64,000 bases of DNA from Luteibacter sp. 9135 (GCF_000745005.1 NZ_JQNB01000001.1:2473501-2537500); one strand, 5' to 3'; shown: positions 44,076-53,388, counted from the first letter of the stretch. Program-made: numbers and translations. Notes: generated by a model not told the origin, from the letters alone.

Positions 44076-44311
44076 AAGAGCCGGCGGGTGCCCTCGGGGC
44101 CGGTAGCCGCAGGCGAGGACTTCGAACGGACAAGGCCCGAAGGGGGCCGGCCAGGACGGCCGGCCATTTTCGCTGAGACAGGAGGTCGAATCGAAAATCC
44201 CCGTTCGAAGCCCGACCCGGCCCGAAGGGCAATAAATAAACGGCCGCGGAGCGGCCTTTCCCTAGCGGGTCGCCGCAGGCGTGGCCACGAGGGTGGCACC
44301 CGCCGGCTCTT
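44076..44311 (-). repeat. structured unit A-right
   Basis: Inverted copy of A-left with all stems. The inner stem reads ATTTTCG (44166-44172) with CGAAAAT (44192-44198) instead of GTTTCCG/CGGAAAC, so two base pairs changed on both sides. CTTCGAACGG (44120-44129) pairs with CCGTTCGAAG (44201-44210). Confidence 0.8.
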
Positions 44312-44364
44312 GCTCCGCGACGCCAAGGCTCGAGCCCCAACGCGATGCCGAAGGCGAGCCCGCC

Positions 44365-44823
44365 TCAACCACCCGGAGACGGCAGCTGCGCACCCGAGCC
44401 GCGGCGCTTTGCGCTCTTCTTCATCGATTCGAATGTCGCCTTGTCGATCGTCTGCACGGACTGGATCTGGCACGGTGGCTCGTTGCGGCGAAGGATTTTC
44501 TCATCGATGCCGCCGCAGATACGCATCTCGCCCATGGCCTTGTCGCTGTTGGACGACTTGAAGCGGATGCCGCCGCCCAGGTCCATCCGCGGGCAGTCCG
44601 CGCTGGTCTTCACGACGAAATGGTTCGGTCCGTTGCGCACCGCCACCGTTCGCGTATCGACCACGGCCCATTCGTTGATGCGGTCGGTGCGCAGGCAATC
44701 GTTGAAGGGTAGTTCGTTGCGGGCCTGGGGGGAGGGGCCGGGACGGGGCATGTTGTCCTGCGCGTGCGCGATGGACGCGCCGGCGAGCAGGAGGGCGGCG
44801 CTGAACAGGATTCGGGCAGTCAT
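44365..44823 (-). CDS. exported DUF6491-like protein
   Basis: A 152-residue protein with signal peptide MTARILFSAALLLAGASIAHA. The mature part has CLRTDRINEWAVVDTRTVAV, HFVVKTSADCPRMD and CGGIDEKILRRNEPPCQIQS. Spaced Cys and the RI..W start are typical of DUF6491, small periplasmic proteins of unknown role common in Xanthomonadales. The C-terminus is basic (MKKSAKRRGSG). The start at 44823 is set by the signal peptide. Composite A ends 5 bases after its stop. Confidence 0.7.
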   Translation of the reverse strand: MTARILFSAALLLAGASIAHAQDNMPRPGPSPQARNELPFNDCLRTDRINEWAVVDTRTVAVRNGPNHFVVKTSADCPRMDLGGGIRFKSSNSDKAMGEMRICGGIDEKILRRNEPPCQIQSVQTIDKATFESMKKSAKRRGSGAQLPSPGG

Positions 44824-45006
44824 GACGGGGTCCTCCGGGAGGAATAGAGATGTTAAGCCGGGATCGGCCCATGGGCGAGATTGACAGGGGCCACGGTGCA
44901 CCTTTCGTTAAGGGCGTGGAGAATGCCACTCACGTTCGTTGAACGTTTCCTCGGCCATCCTTTCCGTCATGACTGACGCTATTAAGGCCGCACAGGAGGC
45001 CAGCGC

Positions 45007-46275
45007 ATGACGGTCCGCCCGCTTGGCCTCGACCCTACCCCCTCGGCCCCTGCGGACCTTGTCACGCGCTTCCTCGGCGTGCGTCGTCGCAGCGCTGAAC
45101 TGGCCTCGCGGCTGCGTCCGGAGGACACCGTCATCCAGTCGATGCCGGATGCCAGCCCGACCAAGTGGCACCTCGCCCACACCACATGGTTCTTCGAGCA
45201 CTTCGTTCTCGGTCCCAGCGAAGGCTATGTGTCGGCTAACCCGGAGTGGCACTTCCTGTTCAATTCGTACTACCAGTCGGTAGGCCCGATGCACGCGCGC
45301 CCCAGTCGGGGAATGATTACGCGGCCGGACTTCGCCGAAGTGCTGGATTACCGGCGGCGTGTGGACGACGCCGTGGCCGAGCGCCTCCTGCGCGGCGACG
45401 ATCCGGCGCTGGCTGTCGTGATCGAACTGGGCTGCCAGCATGAGCAACAGCATCAGGAATTGCTCCTCACCGATATCAAGCACGCGTTTGCGCAGAATCC
45501 GTTGGAGCCGGCGTTTACCACCGAGGCGCCGCGTGCGCTCTCCGTGGCCGCGCCTGTCTTGCGCTATGTGCCGTTCGACGAAGGCGTGGTGGAGGTGGGT
45601 CATGCCGGTGACGGTTTCCACTTCGATAACGAAGGGCCTCGCCATCGCACCTGGCGTCAGGCGGGATCGCTCGCCAATCGCCCGGTGACGAACGCCGAGT
45701 TCCTTGCGTTCGTGCAGGATGGCGGCTATCGCGACCCGTTGCTGTGGTTGTCGGATGGCTGGGCCACCGTGCGGGCCGAGGGCTGGCAGCGTCCGTTTTA
45801 CTGGGACGAGGCGTGCGAGACGGAGTTCACCTTGCAGGGCCGCCGGGCCATCGATCCGCATGCGCCGGTGTGTCATGTCAGCTATTTCGAGGCCGACGCG
45901 TTCGCGCGCTGGGCCGGCGCCCGGCTGCCGACGGAGGTCGAATGGGAAACCATGGCCACGTCACTGCCGGTTCGCGGCAATTTCCAGGACAACGGTTTGT
46001 TCCACCCACGTGCGTCGTCGTTCGAAACCGACCTGGGTCAGATGTATGGCGACGTTTGGGAATGGACGATGAGCCCATATGTCAGTTATCCGGGGTTTCG
46101 TCCGCTGGACGGTGCGCTGGGGGAATACAACGGCAAGTTCATGAACGGTCAGTGGATACTCCGCGGGGGCTCGTGCGCGACGCCCTCCGATCATATTCGT
46201 GCCACCTACCGTAATTTTTTTCCTCCCCATGCGCGCTGGCAGTTCACGGGGATACGACTGGGAAACGATCGATGA
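45007..46275 (+). CDS. egtB: ergothioneine sulfoxide synthase EgtB
   Basis: A 422-residue non-heme iron enzyme joining trimethylhistidine (hercynine) to a thiol with oxygen. The N-terminal DinB-like domain supplies the iron histidines: KWHLAHTTWFFEHFVLGP and HEQQHQELLLTDIKHAF. The C-terminal FGE-sulfatase domain has GNFQDNGLFHPRA, MYGDVWEWTMSPYVSY and WILRGGSCATPSDHIRATYR. It overlaps egtD by 4 bases. No egtC or egtE lies nearby, so the C-S lyase must be elsewhere. Whether the thiol is cysteine or gamma-glutamylcysteine cannot be decided here. Confidence 0.94.
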   Translation: MTVRPLGLDPTPSAPADLVTRFLGVRRRSAELASRLRPEDTVIQSMPDASPTKWHLAHTTWFFEHFVLGPSEGYVSANPEWHFLFNSYYQSVGPMHARPSRGMITRPDFAEVLDYRRRVDDAVAERLLRGDDPALAVVIELGCQHEQQHQELLLTDIKHAFAQNPLEPAFTTEAPRALSVAAPVLRYVPFDEGVVEVGHAGDGFHFDNEGPRHRTWRQAGSLANRPVTNAEFLAFVQDGGYRDPLLWLSDGWATVRAEGWQRPFYWDEACETEFTLQGRRAIDPHAPVCHVSYFEADAFARWAGARLPTEVEWETMATSLPVRGNFQDNGLFHPRASSFETDLGQMYGDVWEWTMSPYVSYPGFRPLDGALGEYNGKFMNGQWILRGGSCATPSDHIRATYRNFFPPHARWQFTGIRLGNDR

Positions 46276-47255
46276 GTGCTCAACCCAAAGACATCCGTGT
46301 CGACGACCGCCATCCGGATGTCGAGGACACCCTCGAGACCGTCCGGCGCGGCCTCGGGGCCAAGATCAAGAAGCTGCCCTCGCGCCTGTTCTACGACGAG
46401 CGCGGTTCGGCGCTGTTCGAGGCCATCTGCGAGCAGCCGGAGTACTACCTCACGCGCACCGAGATACGCATCATGCGCGATCATGCGGCCGACATTGCCG
46501 ACGTGATCGGGCCTGACGTGCGCCTGGTCGAATACGGCAGCGGCAGCGGGATCAAGACGCGGATGCTGCTGGAGCATCTGGTCACGCCCGTGGCCTATGT
46601 GCCGGTGGAGATATCGCGCACGGCGCTGATGGAAAGCGTCGCCGAATTGTCCACGCGTTTCCCGGACGTGCCCATGCAGCCGGTGTGCGCCGACTTCACC
46701 CAGCCGTTGCGGCTGCCGGTGGCCTCGCGCTCCCCGCGGCGTACGGTGATCTACTTCCCGGGTTCGACCATCGGCAATTTCGAGGCGAAGGATGCGGTGA
46801 AGATTCTCCGCCAGATGCGCGCCGAGATGAGCGACGGCGGCGGGGTGCTGATCGGCGTGGACCTTAAGAAGGACGCCTCGGAGATCGAGGCGGCGTATAA
46901 CGACGCCGCCGGTGTCACGCGCGATTTCACGCTCAACATGCTGGTGCGGCTGAATCGCGAGATCGGCACCGATTTCGATCTCGATGCGTTCCGCCACCGC
47001 GCACGCTACAACGTGCTGGCCGGCCGGATTGAGACCTCGCTGGTCAGCACCCGCCACCAGGTGGTGCATGTGGGTAGCGACGCCTTCACCTTCCGCGAGG
47101 ACGAAGCAATGCAGGTGGAGTACAGCTGCAAGTATTCGCTGGACGACTTCGCGCAGATGGCGAACAAAGCCGGTTTGTCGGTGGAGCAGGTCTGGATGGA
47201 CGAGGATCGCCGTTTCAGCGTGCAGTACCTGGTGCGGACGACGCCTGTCGCCTGA
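46272..47255 (+). CDS. egtD: L-histidine N-alpha-methyltransferase EgtD
   Basis: A 327-residue SAM-dependent enzyme that trimethylates histidine to hercynine, the first step of ergothioneine synthesis. It has the EgtD start LPSRLFYDERGSALFEAICE, the acceptor-site QPEYYLTRTEI, the SAM loop LVEYGSGSGIKTR and VIYFPGSTIGNFE. The end (VWMDEDRRFSVQYL) is typical. It is translated with egtB through an ATGA overlap. A REPIN lies between it and the convergent mfd gene. Confidence 0.95.
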   Translation: MSAQPKDIRVDDRHPDVEDTLETVRRGLGAKIKKLPSRLFYDERGSALFEAICEQPEYYLTRTEIRIMRDHAADIADVIGPDVRLVEYGSGSGIKTRMLLEHLVTPVAYVPVEISRTALMESVAELSTRFPDVPMQPVCADFTQPLRLPVASRSPRRTVIYFPGSTIGNFEAKDAVKILRQMRAEMSDGGGVLIGVDLKKDASEIEAAYNDAAGVTRDFTLNMLVRLNREIGTDFDLDAFRHRARYNVLAGRIETSLVSTRHQVVHVGSDAFTFREDEAMQVEYSCKYSLDDFAQMANKAGLSVEQVWMDEDRRFSVQYLVRTTPVA

Positions 47256-47286
47256 CCCGTTCGCCCGCCGCCTTACATCGGCGGTT

Positions 47287-47393
47287 GTAGGAGCGCACGC
47301 TGTGCGCGACATCTTTTCACTGCATTCTTCGAGTTGGCGCGCCAGCTCGAAGGGTCGGCTTTGAAAGATGTCGCGCACATCGTGCGCTCCTAC
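47287..47393. repeat. REPIN (two opposed REPs) between egtD and mfd
   Basis: GTAGGAGCGCACGCTGTGCGCGAC (from 47287) and its inverted partner ending GTGCGCTCCTAC (47370-47393) enclose a spacer that itself pairs: GATG/CATC-like ends, AAAGA/TCTTT and TTCGAG..CTCGAA. It lies between two convergent gene ends, the normal niche for REPs. Confidence 0.75.
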
Positions 47394-47437
47394 ATGTGTC
47401 GCCTGGAAGATGCGTGCATGTGTTGTGCGGGGGGGCA

Positions 47438-50400
47438 TCACCCCGGCCGGCGGGCACCCAGGGAGACCAGCAGGTCTTGCGCGGTGCGGATGCGTTCGGC
47501 GCTACCAGATAGCTCGAGGATTACCCGGAGCTTGTCCTGGCCGTCCATCTTGAAGATGCGCGGCTGTTGCTGGATCAGCTTGATCAGGGCCATCGGGTCG
47601 ATGTCGGGCTTGTCGCGGAAGGTGATGCGTCCACCGCTGGCGCCGAAATCGACCTTGCGGATGCCGAGCGGGGTGGCCATGAGCTTCAGTTGCGCAACGG
47701 CGAACAGGCACTTGGTCTGTTCGGGCAGCAGGCCGAAACGGTCGATCATCTCGACCTGCAGCTCGCGCAGGCCGTGCTCGTCGCGCGCGCTGGCGATGCG
47801 CTTGTACAACGTCAGTCGCGTGTGGACATCGGGCAGGTAGTCTCCGGGGATCAGCGCGGGCAGGTGCAGTTCCACCTCGGTTTCGTGCTCGGAGGTGAGG
47901 TCGAAATCCGGCACCTTGCCCGACTTCAGCGCGCGCACCGCGCGGTCCAGCAGCTCGGTATACAGCCCGAAGCCGATCTCCTGGATCTGTCCGGACTGTT
48001 CCTCGCCCAGCATCTCGCCCGCACCGCGGATCTCTAGGTCGTGGGTGGCGAGCGTGAAGCCGGCCCCCAGTTCCTCCAGCGAGGCCAGCGCTTCCAGGCG
48101 CTTCTCCGCATCGGCGGTCATCGCCTTGCGGTCGGGCACGATGAGGTAGGCATAGGCGCGGTGATGCGAGCGACCCACGCGTCCGCGCAACTGGTGCAGC
48201 TGGGCCAGGCCGAAGCGGTCGGCACGGTTCACCACAATGGTGTTGGCGGTGGGGATGTCGATGCCCGATTCGATGATGGTGGTGGACACCAGCACGTTGA
48301 ACCGCTGCCGGTGGAAATCGGCCATCACCTGTTCCAGCTCGCGCTCGGGCATCTGGCCGTGGGCGACGCGGATGCGTGCCTCGGGCACCAGTTCGCCCAG
48401 CTCGCGTGAGATGCGCTCGATCGACTCCACTTCGTTGTGCAGGAAGTAGACCTGGCCACCGCGGGCCAGCTCGCGCTGGATGGCTTCACGGATCAGCGCG
48501 GGTTGATAGGTGGAAATCAGCGTGCGCACGGCCGTGCGATGGGCCGGTGGCGTGGCGATGATCGACAGGTCGCGCAGGCCGCTCATCGCCATGTTCAGCG
48601 TGCGCGGGATCGGCGTGGCGGTGAGGGTCAGCAGGTCCACCTCGGCGCGCAGCTTCTTCAGTTGTTCCTTCTGGCGCACGCCGAAACGCTGTTCCTCGTC
48701 GACGATGACCAGGCCCAGGTCCTTGAAGCGGATGTCCGGGCCGAGCAGCTTGTGCGTACCGACGATGACGTCGATTTGGCCGTCGGCCAGCCGTTGCAAC
48801 GCCCCGTCCACTTCCTTTTTCGACTTGAAGCGGGAGATGACGTCGACGCGTACCGGCCAGTCCGCGAAGCGGTCGGCGAAGTTGCGGTAATGCTGCTGGG
48901 CGAGCAGGGTGGTCGGCACCAGCACGGCCACCTGCTTGCCCGCGGTGGCCGCGGCGAACGCGGCGCGCAGGGCGACCTCGGTCTTGCCAAAACCCACGTC
49001 GCCGCAGACCACGCGATCCATGGCGCGCGGCGCGGCCAGATCGACGATCACCGCATCGATCGCCGCCTGCTGGTCCGGGGTTTCCTCGAACGGGAAGGTG
49101 GCCGCGAATTCCTCGATCATCGGGCGGTCGACGGACAGCGACTGCCCCTGGCGCGCCTCGCGCTGGGCGTAGATGCCCAGCAACTCGGCGGCCACGTCGC
49201 GGACTTTTTCCGCAGCCTTCTTGCGCGCGCGCTCCCAGGCGTCGCCGCCGAGCGAGTGCAGGGGTGCCAGTTCCGGCGCGGTGCCGGTATAGCGGCTGAC
49301 CAGACCGAGCTGGGCCACCGGCACGTAGAGCTTGTCGCCCTTGGCGTATTCGATGGTGAGGAACTCGCCGGGCATGTCGCCCACGTCCAGGGACACCAGC
49401 CCCTGGTAACGGCCGACACCGTGATCGATGTGGACAATGGGCGAGCCGATGGACAGCTCGGTCAGGTCCTTGATGATGCTTTCGGGATCGCGCGCGGCAC
49501 CGGCGCGACGCTTGCGATCGGTGCGCACGCGTTCGCCGAACAACTCGCGCTCGGTGAGCACGGTGAAGGCCGGCTTCGTGATCGCGAAACCCTGTTCCAG
49601 CGACGCGACGGTGATGGCGAGCTTCTCGTCGCGCGCGAGGAAATCCTTCCAGCTGTCGAGGTTGACCGGTTTCAGGCCGGCACCGGCCAGTTGCTCGATC
49701 AGCGCCTCGCGGCGGCCGGCGGAATCCGCCGCGATCAGCACGCTGCCCTTGTAGCTGGACAGGAAATGCCGCAGCGCCGCGCCCGGTTCGTCGCCCTTGC
49801 GGTTCAGCGGTACGTCCGGTGCCGGCTGCGTGCCCAGGTCCACCGCGTGCTCGTGGCCGGCGGGCACCACGTCGATCCGCACCTGCTTGTTGAGGCGCTC
49901 GCGCAGTTGCTCCGGCGGCAGGTAGATCTCCGCCGGCGGCAGCACCGGGCGCTCGATATCGTGCGCGCGCTGGTCGTAGCGCTCGGCGGTCTGCGTCCAG
50001 AACTGCTCCGCGGCGTCCAGCGTGCCCTCGCCGAGGACGAACATCGCATCGCCCGCGATGTAGTCGAACAGGGTTTCGGTCGCGCCGAAAAACAACGGCA
50101 GGTAGTACTCGATGCCGCCGGGCGTCACGCCTTCCTTCATGTCCTGGTAGAGCGGACAGCGACGGATGTCGATGGGAAAGCGTTCGCGCAGGTTGGCGCG
50201 GAAGGTCTTCGCCGCGTCTTCGGTCAGCGGGAACTCGCGTGCGGGCAGCAGGTCGACGCTGTCCACCTGGTGGGTGGAGCGTTGGGTTTCGGTGTCGAAA
50301 CTGCGGATGGACTCGATCTCGTCGTCGAACAGCTCCACGCGGTAGGGCTCGTCGGCGCCCATCGCGTAGATGTCGATGAGCGCGCCGCGCACGGCGAAGT

Positions 50401-50887
50401 CACCCGGTTCGGCCACCTGCGGCACGTTGCGGTAGCCGGCGGCCTCCAGCCGACGCTGCTCCGCGCCCATGTCGAGCTTCTGGCCCTTGCGCAGCACCAG
50501 TCCCGATCCGGTGATGTGGGCGCGCGGCGCGATGCGCTGCATCAGCGTGGCCACCGGCACCACCAGCACACCGCGCCGGGTGGTGGGTAGGCGATAGAGC
50601 GTGGCGATACGCTGGGAAACCACTTCCGGGTGCGGACTGAAGACGTCGTAGGGCAGGGTTTCCCAGTCCGGGAAATGCAGCACCGGCAGTTCACCGGCGA
50701 ACACCGCCAGTTCGCTTTCGAGGTTGTCGGCACTGCGGGTATCGCGGGTGACCACGACCAGTACGCCCTCGTGCGCGCGTGCCGCCTCGGCGACTTCGAG
50801 TGCCCACGCCGAGCCATGGGGCGTGGCCCAGTAGCGGCGGGTCTTGGCGGTGGCGGGGAGCGACGGGCGGGGGAGCACTAGAGGCAT
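47438..50887 (-). CDS. mfd: transcription-repair coupling factor Mfd
   Basis: A 1149-residue ATPase that removes stalled RNA polymerase and recruits UvrA. The N-terminal UvrB-like homology modules are at 1-350, the RNAP-interacting CarD-like domain at about 470-545 (LSIGSPIVHIDHGVGRYQGL), and the translocase at 580-950 with GDVGFGKTEVALRAAF, DEEQRFG and TATPIPRTL. The TRCF C-terminal domain ends the protein. The start at 50887 is chosen over an open extension to 51013 that runs into the previous gene. It is last in a four-gene leftward row. Confidence 0.97.
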   Translation of the reverse strand: MPLVLPRPSLPATAKTRRYWATPHGSAWALEVAEAARAHEGVLVVVTRDTRSADNLESELAVFAGELPVLHFPDWETLPYDVFSPHPEVVSQRIATLYRLPTTRRGVLVVPVATLMQRIAPRAHITGSGLVLRKGQKLDMGAEQRRLEAAGYRNVPQVAEPGDFAVRGALIDIYAMGADEPYRVELFDDEIESIRSFDTETQRSTHQVDSVDLLPAREFPLTEDAAKTFRANLRERFPIDIRRCPLYQDMKEGVTPGGIEYYLPLFFGATETLFDYIAGDAMFVLGEGTLDAAEQFWTQTAERYDQRAHDIERPVLPPAEIYLPPEQLRERLNKQVRIDVVPAGHEHAVDLGTQPAPDVPLNRKGDEPGAALRHFLSSYKGSVLIAADSAGRREALIEQLAGAGLKPVNLDSWKDFLARDEKLAITVASLEQGFAITKPAFTVLTERELFGERVRTDRKRRAGAARDPESIIKDLTELSIGSPIVHIDHGVGRYQGLVSLDVGDMPGEFLTIEYAKGDKLYVPVAQLGLVSRYTGTAPELAPLHSLGGDAWERARKKAAEKVRDVAAELLGIYAQREARQGQSLSVDRPMIEEFAATFPFEETPDQQAAIDAVIVDLAAPRAMDRVVCGDVGFGKTEVALRAAFAAATAGKQVAVLVPTTLLAQQHYRNFADRFADWPVRVDVISRFKSKKEVDGALQRLADGQIDVIVGTHKLLGPDIRFKDLGLVIVDEEQRFGVRQKEQLKKLRAEVDLLTLTATPIPRTLNMAMSGLRDLSIIATPPAHRTAVRTLISTYQPALIREAIQRELARGGQVYFLHNEVESIERISRELGELVPEARIRVAHGQMPERELEQVMADFHRQRFNVLVSTTIIESGIDIPTANTIVVNRADRFGLAQLHQLRGRVGRSHHRAYAYLIVPDRKAMTADAEKRLEALASLEELGAGFTLATHDLEIRGAGEMLGEEQSGQIQEIGFGLYTELLDRAVRALKSGKVPDFDLTSEHETEVELHLPALIPGDYLPDVHTRLTLYKRIASARDEHGLRELQVEMIDRFGLLPEQTKCLFAVAQLKLMATPLGIRKVDFGASGGRITFRDKPDIDPMALIKLIQQQPRIFKMDGQDKLRVILELSGSAERIRTAQDLLVSLGARRPG

Positions 50888-50972
50888 GGAGTCGGCTTGG
50901 CAGCTTGCGGACAAGCCGACGATTGTACTACCTGCCCGTGAAGGGCCAGCGGTGCCGGCCCCTCGGACGGGG

Positions 50973-51881
50973 TCAGTCGGTGATGTCGGGCTCGAAGAAA
51001 CTCCAGCGCACATCGCGGAACTCGGCCTTGAAGTCGGCCTCGACGATGTTGATCGCCTCGACCATGGCCCGCGCGGTGGGCGCGGGGCTCATGCGGGCCT
51101 TGATCGCCACCATCACCTCGTTGCCCATCTGCAGCGTGAGCAGGTTGTAGACGGTGTCGATTTCCGGGCGGGCCTCGAGGAAGGCCATCATCTGCACGCG
51201 GCGCTTCGGCTCCACGCCCTGGCCGATCAGCAGCGCCTTGACCTCGCGCGCCACCGCCACCGCCACCACGATCAGCAGCACGCCGATGGCGATGGTGCCG
51301 ATGGCGTCGAACATGAGGTTGCCGGTGAGCATGGTGAGCAGCACGGCGAGCAGCGCGAAGCACAGCCCCACCAGCGCCGCCAGATCCTCGCCGAAGATCA
51401 CCAGCAACTCGCTGGCGCGGGTTTCGCGAAACCACTGCCACAGCGGCTGGTCGCCGCGGGCCTTGTTCACTTCCTGCATGCAGCCATGCATGGAAATGCC
51501 TTCGGTGACGATCGAGAAGGCCAGCACGCCGATCGCCAGCCACGCCCATTTGAGCGGCTCGGGATGGGTCAGCTTGTGCACGCCCTCGTACACCGAGAAC
51601 ATGCCGCCGACGCTGAAAAGCAGGATCGCCACCAGGAACGACCAGAAATACAGCGCACGGCCCCAGCCGAGCGGATAGTCCGCCGACGGGGGGCGCTTGG
51701 CCTGGCGCATGCCCAGCAGAAGCAGGCCCTGGTTGCCGCAGTCGGCCAGGGAATGGACCGCCTCGGCCAGCATGGCCCCGGAACCGGTGAAGATGGCCGC
51801 TACGAGCTTGGCGACGAAGATGGCGAAATTGGCTCCGAGCGCAAGAAAGATCGCGCGCTTCGAATCGGCGTGTCCCGACAT
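50973..51881 (-). CDS. cation diffusion facilitator family transporter
   Basis: A 302-residue inner-membrane metal:proton antiporter with six helices and a cytoplasmic C-terminal domain. The metal motif in helix 2 is AEAVHSLADCGNQGLLLLG (HxxxD). In helix 5 FGEDLAALVG carries Glu-Asp rather than HxxxD, as in the ZnT9-like branch, so zinc may not be the substrate. RPPSADYPLGWGRALYFWSF links helices 2 and 3. The C-terminal ferredoxin-like domain (about 215-302) lacks His-rich loops. Confidence 0.88.
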   Translation of the reverse strand: MSGHADSKRAIFLALGANFAIFVAKLVAAIFTGSGAMLAEAVHSLADCGNQGLLLLGMRQAKRPPSADYPLGWGRALYFWSFLVAILLFSVGGMFSVYEGVHKLTHPEPLKWAWLAIGVLAFSIVTEGISMHGCMQEVNKARGDQPLWQWFRETRASELLVIFGEDLAALVGLCFALLAVLLTMLTGNLMFDAIGTIAIGVLLIVVAVAVAREVKALLIGQGVEPKRRVQMMAFLEARPEIDTVYNLLTLQMGNEVMVAIKARMSPAPTARAMVEAINIVEADFKAEFRDVRWSFFEPDITD

Positions 51882-51915
51882 GTGATCCCTGTTCCCGATG
51901 GGTAATCGAAAGATC

Positions 51916-52422
51916 TTACCGTAGGATGCCCACGCCCACGCCGAAACTCACGTTCGGATGGCCACCGGACATTTCCTTGGCCGTCCATACGTGCGACTGG
52001 TTCACCGTCACCAGCGGGAAGGTGTAGGACGCCTGGCCCACGTTCGATGCGCGCGTGCCGTTGAGGCGTCCGGATACCGTGACCAGCCCCCCCGCCGGGT
52101 AATCCAGGCTTTCGACATAACCGGGCATGGCGGCGATGAAGCGGCCGTTGCCGGTGTCGTTGGCCTGCGGCCGCTGCGAGCGGTCCAGCGGGTAGGCGAG
52201 GATCTCGATCTCGCTGTGGTCGGCGAAGTTGCTGACCTTGACGATGCGCCCGCCCCAGATGACGTCGGCGCTGCCGTATCGTTCCGGCTCCCGGGCCACC
52301 TGGGACGGCGGCACGGCGGCGTTGTTGGGGGTCGGCTTGTAGATCGGTGCCGGGGCGCAGGCGGAAAGGGCGGCGGCGAACAGGAAAGCGGCGGCGGTGA
52401 AACGAACGGTCTGGGGGCGCAT
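51916..52422 (-). CDS. slp: Slp-family outer-membrane lipoprotein
   Basis: A 168-residue lipoprotein of the starvation-inducible Slp family. The signal peptide ends with lipobox LSAC. Conserved Slp features are VIWGGRIVKVSNFADHSEIE, ILAYPLDRSQRPQ, GRFIAAMPGYVESLDYPAGG and LVTVSGRLNGTR. The start at 52422 (MRPQTVRFTAAAFLFAAAL) places the signal at the N-terminus; a start nine codons earlier is possible. It is between rlmJ and the CDF gene, with gaps of about 30 bases on both sides. Confidence 0.88.
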   Translation of the reverse strand: MRPQTVRFTAAAFLFAAALSACAPAPIYKPTPNNAAVPPSQVAREPERYGSADVIWGGRIVKVSNFADHSEIEILAYPLDRSQRPQANDTGNGRFIAAMPGYVESLDYPAGGLVTVSGRLNGTRASNVGQASYTFPLVTVNQSHVWTAKEMSGGHPNVSFGVGVGILR

Positions 52423-52450
52423 GGGTCGGCTCCTGGCGTGTGCCACCAAT

Positions 52451-53353
52451 CTACCGCCGGCGGACTGAACGTGGCGACTGCGGCGCGTGGGCTACGTCTT
52501 CATCCTTGCCTTCCTCAACCAGCCAGGTCAGGCGGTACTCGGACTGGCCGGCGGTGCCCAGGAGTTTCGGCAGCAGCTTGAGGGAATCGCGCAGGGCGTC
52601 ATCCAGCTTCCACGGCGCATTCACGATGGCGATGCCGGTGCCGTTCAAGCGCAGCGGGGAATCGTCCGGACGCAGCAGCAGCTCGGCCACCAGCACGCGC
52701 CGGGCGCCGCACTTGGTCAGCCAGCGGTGGAACGGCTGGACATGGCTGCGCAGCTTGATCGGATACCAGACGGCGTAGACGCCGGTGGGCCATTTTTCCA
52801 GCGCGGCTTTCAGCGTCTTCTCGATCAACCGGAACTCGGCTTCCTGCGCCTCGAACGGGGGATCGATAAGGACCAGACCGCGTTTTTCCTTCGGCGGAAC
52901 GAACGCCTTCATGGCTTCGTAGCCGTCGCGCTCGTGCACGTGGATGCGCTTGTCGTGATGGAACAGCTGGCGCAGGGCGCTGGACTCGTCGTTGCGCAGG
53001 TCCACCATCTGGGCGGAATCCGTCTGCCGCATGAGGTGCGCGGCGATCCACGGCGAGCCCGGGTAGTAACGCAGCGTATCGCTGCCCTCGTTGCAGGCCC
53101 GGACGATCTCGAGATACTTCCACAGCAGGGGCGGCAGCCCGCTGGCGGTCTTGAGGATGCCGAAGCCTTCGTCCGCCTCGGCCGTCTTGCGTGCCTCGTT
53201 GCCCTGAAGGTCGTAGCGGCCGCCGCCGGCGTGGGTGTCGATGTAGCAGAACGGCGAGGCCTTCTGCTTCAAGGCATCGATGAGGGCCACGAGCACCATG
53301 TGCTTGAGGACATCGGCAAAATTGCCGGCATGGTAAGCGTGACGGTAGTTCAT
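52451..53353 (-). CDS. rlmJ: 23S rRNA (adenine2030-N6)-methyltransferase
   Basis: A 300-residue SAM-dependent enzyme methylating A2030 of 23S rRNA. It starts MNYRHAYHAGNFADVLKHMV, the RlmJ hallmark; YIDTHAGGGRYDLQG is the SAM loop and LVLIDPPFEAQEAEF the catalytic DPPF motif. YYPGSPWIA is also conserved. The last 20 residues are a basic/Ser-rich extension (ARQSPRSVRRR-like). It heads the row rlmJ-slp-CDF-mfd. Confidence 0.94.
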   Translation of the reverse strand: MNYRHAYHAGNFADVLKHMVLVALIDALKQKASPFCYIDTHAGGGRYDLQGNEARKTAEADEGFGILKTASGLPPLLWKYLEIVRACNEGSDTLRYYPGSPWIAAHLMRQTDSAQMVDLRNDESSALRQLFHHDKRIHVHERDGYEAMKAFVPPKEKRGLVLIDPPFEAQEAEFRLIEKTLKAALEKWPTGVYAVWYPIKLRSHVQPFHRWLTKCGARRVLVAELLLRPDDSPLRLNGTGIAIVNAPWKLDDALRDSLKLLPKLLGTAGQSEYRLTWLVEEGKDEDVAHAPQSPRSVRRR

Positions 53354-53388
53354 GGGGGCAGAGTATACCGGCCGCAGGCCGGTATACC

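Larger units (their letters stand above)
43491..44360. repeat. composite repeat A: inverted dimer of structured units with REP core
   Basis: An 870-base non-coding composite. Two units (43532-43771 and 44076-44311) lie head to head, each flanked outside by a shared tail (GGCTCGCCTTCGGCATCGCG and its complement). The 304-base core carries two opposed REP palindromes (43861-43882, 43935-43959). The same composite recurs at 61643-62475. Frames across it are open on both strands because of GC content and symmetry, but they have no start signals and do not look like proteins. Confidence 0.85.

Noticed and set aside
43310..44473. A 387-codon minus-strand frame over composite A
   Set aside because: Same reason as for composite B; the sequence varies by stem-preserving changes, not by synonymous codon changes.
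47287..47393. REP pairs as a CRISPR array
   Set aside because: Only two palindromes in opposite orientation, no regular spacers and no cas genes.
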